Of a stretch of DNA of 64,000 bases, positions 21,846 through 30,130 are shown in pieces. This DNA comes from Leptodactylus fallax (lineage: Eukaryota; Chordata; Amphibia; Anura; Leptodactylidae): assembly GCA_947044405.1 (NCBI GenBank), contig CAMRHE010000018.1, positions 620,001 to 684,000 of the forward strand, given 5' to 3'. The position numbers and the translations under genes were made by a program. The notes beneath the pieces are model-generated. The model saw only the letters and a list, made by a program, of their open reading frames with translations. It was not told the DNA's origin and did not search any database. Position 1 is the stretch's first letter; every line of letters starts with the position of its first letter.

Positions 21846-22275
21846 TGTGAAAACTTGGGGAATTAGTCTCAAAATGGCGGCTGACTCCTGGTCTGGACCG
21901 TGGTGGTTCGTGGTACTGGGCGCCGGAAAGATAGCGTTCAGACGGTCCAAGTGTAAAATAAAACTGGCTTTATTCAGCTTAACTGCAACATAGCAAAACA
22001 ACAAAAAAACCTATGCCACAGTTAGGGCACTAACTGACTCCTTGAGCCCCTAACTGTCCTGACTATTGCTCAGCTCCAGCAACAGTCCCCTGTGGACCCC
22101 AGCCCTTCTGGGACAGAGCCTCTCTCTCTGTCCTTAGCTGGTCCACCATCTCCTGCTCCCTGCAGGATACTCCAGCCCTTCTGGAGTTACGCGCCACACC
22201 CAAAGGTGTGGCTGAGGGCCCTTTCAGGGCTGTCCTGGGTCGCTCCCTAGCGCCCTCTAGGTTCACATACTCACA
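21846..22275 (-). repeat. 3' LTR of the myosin/SPRY element
   Basis: Starts TGTGAAAACTTGGGG on the plus strand and ends TACTCACA. In element orientation it holds GCTGAATAAAGC, a polyadenylation signal, which fixes the orientation as minus, the same as the gene. A YY1-like CAAAATGGCGGC lies at 21870-21881. Confidence 0.93.
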
Positions 22276-22290
22276 TACCCTCCCCCTCAG
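22276..22290 (-). other. Polypurine tract of the myosin/SPRY element
   Basis: The minus strand reads CTGAGGGGGAGGGTA directly before the 3' LTR, a typical plus-strand primer. Confidence 0.85.
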
Positions 22291-22422
22291 CTCACTACCC
22301 ATGGAGTGAGCTACAATGGGACGAGACATCCTATGACAAAGTCCCTCTTCAACCATGCATGCCTGTCCAGTGTCTCTCCAGAAGTCCCAATCTGGCGGTC
22401 TCTTCTTCCAGATTCTGGTTAC

Positions 22423-22800
22423 TCAACATTTCCGGTTTCTCATCACTTTAACTGCTACGCCAAGATCCTGGCCATTCTGTGCAAAGGCAAGTTTTACTTC
22501 ATCACATTCACAATTCGCCATACAGGGGATCACATCATTTTCATCACATTTCTCGCCATAGTCTTCAGCCATCCCATTACATGACTTTGATTCATTTAGT
22601 GAATAGCCGTAAGAATCTTCATCTTCTCCTATCATGAATCCACAGGAGCTCAGAGACCAACTAACACGTACTTCATGCACATCAATGTCTTTAGAGTATA
22701 ATTGTTTCACGGGTACATTTTCCGTAACCTTCATCTCAAAACAAACTTTCCTTCTGCACGAGGGCCATACAGTACACCCTCACATAATAGATCACGCTGA
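22423..22800 (-). pseudogene. Captured hnRNP-U-type SPRY domain
   Basis: After the frame change near 22745 the text reads [57 protein letters not shown] and [13 protein letters not shown]. From recall this follows the SPRY domain of hnRNP U/hnRNP UL proteins almost block by block. The match begins around [11 protein letters not shown] and stops at VAVKV, where a short unrelated tail and TGA follow, so the ATPase-like and RGG parts of hnRNP U are absent. SPRY domains are interaction modules. Placed C-terminal to a long coiled coil, the layout recalls TRIM proteins, but no RING or B-box is seen. Confidence 0.85.
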
Positions 22801-23980
22801 ACTACATTTTCTGGCATGTCTTTAACAACTGTCACATCATTGGTGACATGTAACCATCTCTTACTTCTGCATGCAAATGACGGCTGCTCAGTCTCTGCAT
22901 TAGAACTTCTACCACGGTTACTTCCATTAGGGACATAGCAACATTGTATCTCAGCCTCTTCTTGTTGCTATTAGCATCAGGCGGTAAAACAACTTCTGCC
23001 TCTTCTCTTCTTTTTGGGTTGACTGCATTACTTCCTGACTCCCCCTTCACAGACAACATGGAGTCATTATTCACCATTTGTCCACCAGACATTTGGCTAG
23101 AGACAGTCACAGCAACACCTTTATCCACAATGGCTTCAGACACTTTAGCTGTGGGGACAACATATTGTTCCACACTTTTGATGACCCTTCACCTTATTTA
23201 CCATCTCACAGCCCTCTAGGCTTTGGACCTCATTGGTTTGAAGCTGGACCCACTCTGTCACAGGCAGTGTGTGACCAATCACAGTTTCTTCTTCTGTTAC
23301 ACCTTCTTTGGCCTCCTCACATTTTTCAGGAAGTCCACATTTAGCAGCATCTTCCTGGGGAACTATACCCTCTACTTGACGTTTTACCGAATCACGTGGT
23401 TTCATCATAATCTGATCATTGGTATCAACATCAGTGGACAGGTCACTCATGTCTGTCTGACTTAATGATTTTCCTTTCTCTGCCTCTATGCTGGCAGCTT
23501 CCATCTCAGTTTTTACTAGTGCACCTTGCAGCTCTGATTCTTTAGAGGTTAACAGGTTCTGCAGCGAGTCTCTCTCAGCTTCTAGTGCTGCCAGCTTTGA
23601 AGATAGGGCAGATGCCGACTGTTCAGTATTGGATAAAGACTACTGCAATCGATCCAATTCTTCTCTTTTAGATTCCACTTCGGTTTTTAACTGTTCAATC
23701 TGAAAAGTGCGCTCTTCCAACTTTATTTCTGACTCACGCTTCACATGATCCATCTGATACTCCAGCTGTTTCTTGATGCGTGCAATTTCCTCCTGCTTGT
23801 TCATTTGCACCTTTAGTTTAGCAACAAGCATTTTTAGATCTACAATCTCAGCAGATAAATTAGACAGGTTTCCCTCAAACTGAATTTTCTTGTCTTCTAT
23901 CTGGAGGTCCAATTCTCTCTTGGCCTTTTCCAGCTTGTCATAAGCATTAGCTTTGTTCTCATACAATATCTGCACAGATT

Positions 23981-24716
23981 CCAGGTTTTTCTCAACTTCA
24001 TCCTTGGAGCTAACCAAATCCTCCATTTCAGTGCGCAGTTGCTTGTTGAGCCTCTCTAACTCGGCCTTCAGATCAAGGGCCTCTTTTAGGGAGCAAGCCA
24101 AGGCAAGAGCTTTGGTCTCTTTTCCACAAGCCTCTGCTTCAGCACGGTCACATTCTTCTGCATATCTAGCAGAAAGAGTCTTCTCTTCACCAAGCAGCTG
24201 ATCAAACTTTTTCTGCTTCCTTTCCAAATTTGACACAATCCGACGTTGATGATCACGATCTACACCTACATCTTCTAGTTCCTGCTGTAGTCTAATTTAC
24301 GTCTTCTCAAGTTTGTCATAAGCAGCAACCTTCTCCTCCATTTTTTTCTTCATATCAGTCGCCTGAGCCTGTAGTGTTGAAATCTGCTTTGTCAAATCTC
24401 TTTTTGCTATCTCCTCTTCCTCTAGTTGCTCAAGGAAACCACTTTTCTCATCTTCCATTTGTTTTAGTTTTGTACTAAGGTCAAGCTTCTGACGGGTTTC
24501 TTCTTGCAAAAGTTCCTGAGTGTCCTGAAGCTGAGATTCTAGTTTAGAAAAATATTTGGAAAGTTTGATAACCTTCCTGTCTGCTTGAGAAAGAAGCCCT
24601 GTGACATTATTCAATTCCACCTGTAGTCTGTTTGCCTTGTCTAGCAGTTCTGCTTGAAACCAGTCCCCTTCTGTGACTTTTAGTTGCAGCTCTTGAAGTT
24701 GAGTCTCTACTTTTTT
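23981..24716 (-). pseudogene. Captured non-muscle myosin II heavy-chain rod segment
   Basis: About 245 residues match, from recall, the coiled-coil rod of vertebrate non-muscle myosin II heavy chain, nearest to MYH9: [88 protein letters not shown], then [37 protein letters not shown] and [20 protein letters not shown]. Order is collinear with the host protein, but about 28 residues are missing between DMKKKMEE and KVAAYDK. No introns interrupt it, although host rod exons are short, which supports capture of spliced mRNA. In the host this rod dimerises and assembles filaments. Confidence 0.88.
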
Positions 24717-26094
24717 ATGACTCTCCTGTAAGGTTTGCACTTTCTGAGCATGGACAGACGCCATCTCCATCAATTCTTTGTCTTTATATTGCACCAAAAC
24801 AGACAACTCATTATCTTCACAAGATCCTGACAGCGCCCTCTCTAGGCTACATATTCTAGCTTTGAGTTCCCTTTCTCTTTGTTCCAGAACTCCAGCTCTG
24901 CTTCGCCATTTGTGGATTTCACCATTTAGGCGAACCTGATACAAGTTTTGCTCTGACTGCAATGTCTGCACTACAGATTCTAAATCACTCTGTCAGACAC
25001 ATACTTCCTCAGCTCGGCAATTTCATTTTCTTTGTCAGTTAATGCAGCCGAAAGTTTTTCACACATCCTGACTTGGTCATCCAGACATTCTGACTGACTC
25101 TGCAAAAATTCACTTCTCTCATGTTTAGCAGTTTCAAGGTCATCTCTTAATTTTTCAATGACACTCTCTTTGGCAATGGAGTCTTGGACATGCTGCTCCT
25201 TTAAATCCTGCAATTGCTTCTCAAGCACTTGCTTTTGCTCTACACTCTGTATAACTTTATTAGATAGAGCACATTTCATTTCAGCAAACTCCTTCTTAGT
25301 GACACAGTCCATTCCAGGCAAACCCAGTACCACATTTTCACAATGACTAGGATATAACCTCTTCATAGAGTCAAGCTCTGCCTTTAACTTAAGGTTCTCT
25401 CTTTCTGATACCAAAAGTTGCCATTTCCAATCAGATATTTCATTCTCATACATGAACCTGATGGTTTTATTCTCATCTTGAAGCTGCTGCACCATAATAT
25501 TTTCATCTTTGGCGCTTTGATGCACTCCAGTATGAGACATACAGTCAGCAGGGACATATTCCATCATAGAACAGAGGTGCTTTAGAAAAATTGAGTCACC
25601 GTCATGCAACCTTTTATCTTTACTTGCACTCCACATGATCTGTTCCGGGTTTTGTCTCTCTCTGCATTCAGACTGCTGCACTAATAAACCTGTGCATAAC
25701 TTCTCTGCTTTTTTACAAGCTGAATTTCTCTTTTTCTTGCCCATGGTTTACTAACAAGATTACACAATATTCCACAGCAACCTTGGGTTCAACCGGCAGC
25801 AACTTTTTTTTTGCTATCTTCTGCAGTCACATGTATTCAAACAGTTAACTTATGTGGCACTACAACAACCAGCATTTTCTTCTGTCTTCCACAGAAAACA
25901 CCAACATGGCACCATAGCCTTTCACATAGACTGTTTGCAATATCCAGCTTCTACACACATTGCTTACTTTCTTGCCATCAGCAAGCACTTTACAGACTTC
26001 TGTACCACAGTATACACAAAGTCCATTCCCTGGATTCCTCTTCCAGAGTTTTACTTTCACCAGTTTTTGCACACACTTTGCTATGTTGCAATTC

Positions 26095-26100
26095 ACTCAC
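26095..26100 (-). promoter_or_regulatory. Possible splice donor in the 5' leader
   Basis: The minus strand reads GGATGGGGTGAGTGAATTG about 140 nt into the leader. A possible acceptor (ATCTTGTTAG, ending near 25753) lies just before the start codon, so the leader could be spliced. This is inference from motifs only. Confidence 0.3.
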
Positions 26101-26221
26101 CCCATCCTGGGCTTCTCAGTTGAAATCACAGATTTCTTCCAGCTGTAGGCCACAATGCACACTTAGCAGTACTGCAGTCACCAACCACTTGTCTTCCAGG
26201 ACTTGCGTGGATCTCTTTATG

Positions 26222-26239
26222 CCCGAATCCGTAGCACCA
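26222..26239 (-). other. Primer-binding-site-like sequence
   Basis: Two bases inside the 5' LTR the minus strand reads TGGTGCTACGGATTCGGG. Starting TGG it could pair with a tRNA CCA end, and the inverse contains CGAATCC as in T-loops, but the spacing does not fit a standard tRNA that I know. The primer is not assigned. Confidence 0.6.
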
Positions 26240-26241
26240 TA

Positions 26242-26670
26242 TGTGAAAACTTGGGGAATTAGTCTCAAAATGGCGGCTGACTCCTGGTCTGGACAGCGGT
26301 GGTTTGTGGTACTGGGCGCCGGAAAGATAGCGTTCAGACGGTCCAAGTGTAAAATAAAACTGGCTTTATTCAGCTTAACTGCAACATTGCAAAACAACAA
26401 AAAACCTATGCCACAGTTAGGGCACTAACTGACTCCTTGAGCCCCTAACTGTCCTGACTATTGCTCAGCTCCAGCAACAGTCCCCTGTGGACCCCAGCCC
26501 TTCTGGGACAGAGCCTCTCTCTCTGTCCTTAGCTGGTCCACCATCTCCTGCTCCCTGCAGGATACGCCAGCCCTTCTGGAGTTACGCGCCACACCCAAAG
26601 TTGTGGCTGAGGGCCTTTTCAGGGCTGGCCTGGGTCGCTCCCTAGCGCCCTCTAGGTTCACATACTCACA
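26242..26670 (-). repeat. 5' LTR of the myosin/SPRY element
   Basis: About 98% like 21846-22275 by eye. The YY1-like CAAAATGGCGGC is at 26266-26277. In element orientation it begins TGTGAGTATGTGAACC. Confidence 0.93.
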
Positions 26671-27041
26671 AGATGTAAAGGTGTTTCATAATAATACGAC
26701 TGCACAACACTGCTACCAATAATACTTTATTTTATGAAAGTAAGTCCTTCACAGTCTAAATTCCTTGCATTCATGGCATGTGATGGTTAGGAGTAAGCTG
26801 GAAAAGTTCTTAGTGGGGTTAGGTTTTGATTATTGTATTTTAATTGTATTTTGTGTAGACCAATTGCTTGACTATTATTGTAAATTACGTTCTTTTTAAA
26901 GTATCTAGCACTGTTTGCATGAGTCAGACTTTCGCTAAGCTACCTGTATGGAAATCTGTGGTATTCAGGTGATTTGAAAGCACTCAGTCAAAACTGAAGA
27001 AAAAAAATACATTTGTACATATTGAAAGAAATAATTTTATA
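26671..27041. other. Unassigned spacer
   Basis: AT-rich, no gene or repeat recognised. Confidence 0.4.
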
Positions 27042-27043
27042 TA

Positions 27044-28341
27044 CAGTGCCTTGCGAAAGTATTTGGCCCCCTTAAACTTTTCAACCTTTTGCCACATTTC
27101 AGGCTTCAAACATAAGGATATAAAATTTAAATTTTTTTCGTGAAGAATCAAGAACAAGTGGGACACAATCGTGAAGTGGAACAAAATTTATTGGATATTT
27201 TAAACTTTTGTAAAAAATAAAAAACTGAAAAGTGGGGTGTGCCAAATTATTGGGCCCCCTTAAGTTAATACTTTGTGGTACCACCTTTTGCTGCGATTAC
27301 AGTTGCAAGTCGCTTGGGGTATGTCTCTATCATTTTTGCACATCTTCCCATCAATTTTAACCATCTTCCCTGTCCCTTCTGAAGAAAAGCAGGTCCAAAC
27401 CATGATGCTGCCACCACCATGTTTGACAGTGGGGATGGTGTGTTCAGGGTGATGAGCTGTGTTGCTTTTACGCCAAACATATCGTTTTGCATTGTGGCCA
27501 AAAAGTTTCATCTGACCAGAACACCTTCTTCCACATGTTTGGTGTGTCTCCCAGGTGGCTTGTGGCAAACTTTAAACGAGACTTTTTATGGATATCTTTG
27601 AGAAATGGCTTTCTTCTTGCCACTCTTCCATAAAGGCCAGATTTGTGCAGTGTACGACTGATTGTTGTCCTATGGACAGACTCTCCCACCTCAGCTGTAG
27701 ATCTCTGCAGTTCATCCAGAGTGATCATGGGCCTCTTGGCTGCATCTCTGATCAGTCTTCTCCTTGTTTGAGATGAAAGTTTAGAGGGACGGCCGAGAAT
27801 TGCTAGATTTGTAGTGGTCTGATACTTTTTCAATTTCAATATGATCGCTTGCACAGTGCTCCTTGGGAAATCTTTTTGTATCCAAATTCGGCTTTAAACT
27901 TCTCCACAACAGTATCACGGACCTGCCTGGTGTGTTCCTTGGTCTTCATGAAGCTCTCTGTGCTTTAAACAGAACTCTAAGACTATCACAGAGCAGGTGC
28001 ATTTATACGGAGACTTGATTACACACAGGTGGATTATATTTATCATCATCAGTCATTTAGGACAACATTGGATCATTCAGAGATCCTCACTGAACTTCTG
28101 GAGTGAGTTTGCTGCACTGAAAGTAAAGGGGCCGAATAATATTGCACGCCCCACTTTTCAGTTTTTTATTTTTTACAAAAGTTTAAAATAACCAATAAAT
28201 TTTGTTCCACTTCGCAATTGTGTCCCACTTGTTGTTGATTCTTCACCAAAAAATAAAAATTTTATATCTTTATGTTTGAAGCCTGAAATGTGGCAAACGG
28301 TTGAAAAGTTCAAGGGGGTCGAATACTTTCGCAAGGCACTG
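27044..28341 (-). mobile_element. Tc1-like transposon, family A, copy 2, deleted
   Basis: Same ends as copy 1. The left TA is at 27042-27043; on the right the expected TA reads AA. An internal deletion of about 330 bp (junction near 27345) removed the middle and end of the catalytic domain. It keeps the 5' leader segment that copy 1 lost. Confidence 0.93.
27265..27949 (-). pseudogene. Tc1 family A transposase, internally deleted
   Basis: The N-terminal half and the first catalytic region (VFWSDET) remain. A 13-bp deletion near 27866 breaks the DNA-binding domain, a small deletion removes residues just after the first Asp (KLFG-type text partly lost near 27508), and the 330-bp deletion removes the second Asp and the Glu. 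Dead by several independent lesions. Confidence 0.9.
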
Positions 28342-28363
28342 AATCTATATATATAAAACTCAA

Positions 28364-28735
28364 AATCTGTAGTAGCCCACTCTATACAAATCCACAGTTC
28401 TTGCCCGATTTGGGTGAAATTTGGCACGCCCCCTCTCCACCCACAGGAGCAGAATACTGCGCTCATTACATCTCGCTAACTTCCCCCCCGTCATGAGATT
28501 GGGGCACCCAAAGTTAGGCCCTATGGATATAATGGGAAAATGTGAAATCTGTAGTAGCCTGCTCTATACAAATCCACAGTTCTCGCCCGATTTGGGTGGA
28601 ATTTGGCACACCCCCTCTCCAGCCACAGGAGCAGTATACTGCACACGTTAAATCTTGCTAGCGTCCACCAGTCATCAGATTGGGGCCCCCGAAGTTAGGC
28701 CCTATACATATAATGGGGAAATGTGAAGGTGAAAG
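28364..28735. repeat. 182-bp direct duplication
   Basis: Two copies starting AATCTGTAGTAGCC at 28364 and 28546, each containing TCGCCCGATTTGGGTG-type and GGAGCAG blocks and ending AGTTAGGCCCTAT plus an ATAATGGG stretch. They lie at the Helitron 5' end. Confidence 0.85.
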
Positions 28736-28817
28736 TGACAGTGCTGAGGGGGAAAACAACAGTTGTGAATGACAGGGACTGATTATAGCGACGGCGCCAA
28801 AGAGTCGCTGCTAAAGG

Positions 28818-29290
28818 AGCCGCACAACCACACACAACACATGAACATTTCACAAACACTATACAAACATCACACAGACAGCACACATACACCAACCCAC
28901 AAGCACAACACCACACAAATGCCACAACACGCCACACAAACACTAGACCACGCTAGACACACACAACACAAACACCACCCCACAAATACCACAACACCAC
29001 TCCATAAATACCACATGCACACCACACACACACACACGCACACAAACGCAAGGACCAGACATGCACGCAAACACACTGAGATGGATGCACCCTACGCACA
29101 TGGACGAACAGAGTACATGTGTACTCACACACACCTACTGGACACTTGCACTGCGCACGCACATGGATCACATGCGCGCACACACATGCATACATATACA
29201 CGGACAACACACGTGCATGCACACACACATACATACACATGAATGACACGCACGCACACACACACACACACACACACACATACATGCATG
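28818..29290. repeat. CA-rich low-complexity tract
   Basis: Nearly 500 bp of ACAC/CACGCA-rich DNA with a pure CA run near 29255-29280. The long overlapping frames in it on both strands are composition artefacts. Confidence 0.9.
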
Positions 29291-29320
29291 CACTGACAAA
29301 ACACGTCTGGTATCCTTACT

Positions 29321-29492
29321 GGCTGCTTGCACACTACAGTATTTTTCACGGGCCTCCGGGCCATGGATTTGGCGGTTCCATAGACTTCTTTGTGCACAAA
29401 GCTGTAATTTTGCAGGCTTCATAGAATGTTTATGGAGCTGTAGAATCCACGGCCCGGAGACTCGTGAAAAATACTGTAGTGTGCAAGCAGCC
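29321..29492. mobile_element. 172-bp foldback MITE
   Basis: Its ends are about 42-bp near-perfect inverted repeats beginning GGCTGCTTGCACACTACAGT. TTACT stands on both sides (29316-29320, 29493-29497). It lies inside the Helitron leader, so it is younger than that element. The superfamily is not assigned. Confidence 0.85.
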
Positions 29493-29790
29493 TTACTGAG
29501 CAGCAATATTGGTCAGGCGAAAACTGCCTCATAGTAAGATTGTCATTATTGCTTACTATACAGGGAGCTTTCATCACTGAAGCTGCTGAGGTAAAGTGAA
29601 AGCTGAGCTCTGATTGGTTGCTATGGGCAACTACACAAGTCTGCCTGTTTTCATTACTGAGATGTGAGCTCCTTCAGGTCATAGTAATACTGTGTGAGGG
29701 CTGCTCTGTATTTACTATTCAACCTATTACATCTCTTATCAGTGTCAGGTGAAGACTAAAGGGACATAATACTAAGGACTATTTTTTAAA

Positions 29791-30114
29791 ATGCCACCCA
29801 AAAAACGACCATCTATTGGCCAAGTTCATACAAAAGCTAAGAACGCAAAATTGTGTCAAAGAGCTAAGACAAGTGAACAACGTGACTTGCGGCTTGAAAA
29901 GAAACGGATGAGACAGGCTAAATGTAAGGCAGCTGAGACATCAGAGCAACGGGAATGTTGTATTGCAGAAACGCATAGATCATATGATGCTCTGCAATAT
30001 CCGATAATATTTTGGAATGGCCACTTTAATCTAACAGACTGATCCCAAGACTGCTAGGCCAACCAATAAAAAATATCAGCTATGGACTTTTATGCCTACC
30101 AAATAATGATCAGA
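29791..30114 (+). pseudogene. Helitron protein N-terminus, broken
   Basis: Starting MPPKKRPSIGQ, it has the basic repeats typical of animal Helitron proteins (RAKTSEQRDLRLEKKR, KAAETSEQRECC) followed by the junction text YDALQYPIIFW. A stop at 30040 and a frame change precede AMDFYAYQIMIR, another Helitron hallmark. After that the similarity ends abruptly: the Rep (HUH) and helicase domains are absent. Confidence 0.75.
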
Positions 30115-30130
30115 CATGGGTCTTCTGAAA

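Larger units (their letters stand above)
22423..25744 (-). pseudogene. Chimeric coiled-coil / myosin rod / SPRY gene, broken
   Basis: The start ATG at 25744 sits in a strong Kozak context (ACCATGG). The product begins MGKKKRNSACKKAEK, a glycine-2 basic N-terminus, then about 250 residues of lysine/glutamate-rich heptad sequence to about 24980 with no family that I recognise. After a one-base loss near 24990 come the myosin-like rod (about 24716-23981), more coiled coil to 23640, an acidic linker, and the SPRY domain (about 22800-22423). Lesions: TAA at 24297-24299 replacing a conserved Lys, TAG at 23640-23642, and frame changes near 24990, 23160, 22840 and 22745. Removing those breaks conceptually, it is a single gene of about 1,100 codons occupying nearly the whole interior. 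Its function in the element is unknown; a Gag-like structural role is one possibility. Confidence 0.85.
21846..26670 (-). mobile_element. LTR retroelement carrying myosin-rod and SPRY sequence
   Basis: Two 430-bp LTRs (21846-22275 and 26242-26670), differing at about ten positions by eye, bracket a 3.97-kb interior. On the minus strand the interior has a TGG-starting PBS-like site next to the 5' LTR, a purine tract next to the 3' LTR, and one long broken gene. There is no trace of protease, reverse transcriptase, integrase or a zinc knuckle, so the element must have moved with enzymes supplied in trans. The gene instead resembles host sequence: a non-muscle myosin II rod segment followed by an hnRNP-U-type SPRY domain. 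It is intronless across the recognisable parts, as expected from mRNA capture. The flanks AGGT and AGAT are only an imperfect 4-bp target duplication. Confidence 0.92.
28344..30130 (+). mobile_element. Degraded Helitron, 5' portion
   Basis: It begins TCTATATATATAAAACTC after an A, the TC start and A/T target expected of Helitrons, and further in encodes recognisable Helitron N-terminal protein. It abuts the Tc1 copy ending at 28341. I could not find a CTRR 3' end with hairpin, so the right limit is only where protein similarity stops. Confidence 0.65.

Noticed and set aside
22423..25744. A genuine host myosin or hnRNP U gene
   Set aside because: It lies between paired LTRs with a purine tract, lacks introns, fuses two unrelated proteins and is broken by stops; host genes would show exons and separate loci.
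26671..26675. A clean target duplication for the myosin/SPRY element
   Set aside because: AGGT against AGAT is only an approximate match, so I do not claim an exact TSD.
28769..29506. Overlapping Cys/Val- or His/Thr-rich open frames
   Set aside because: They are translations of CA/TG-rich low-complexity DNA on both strands, with no domains.
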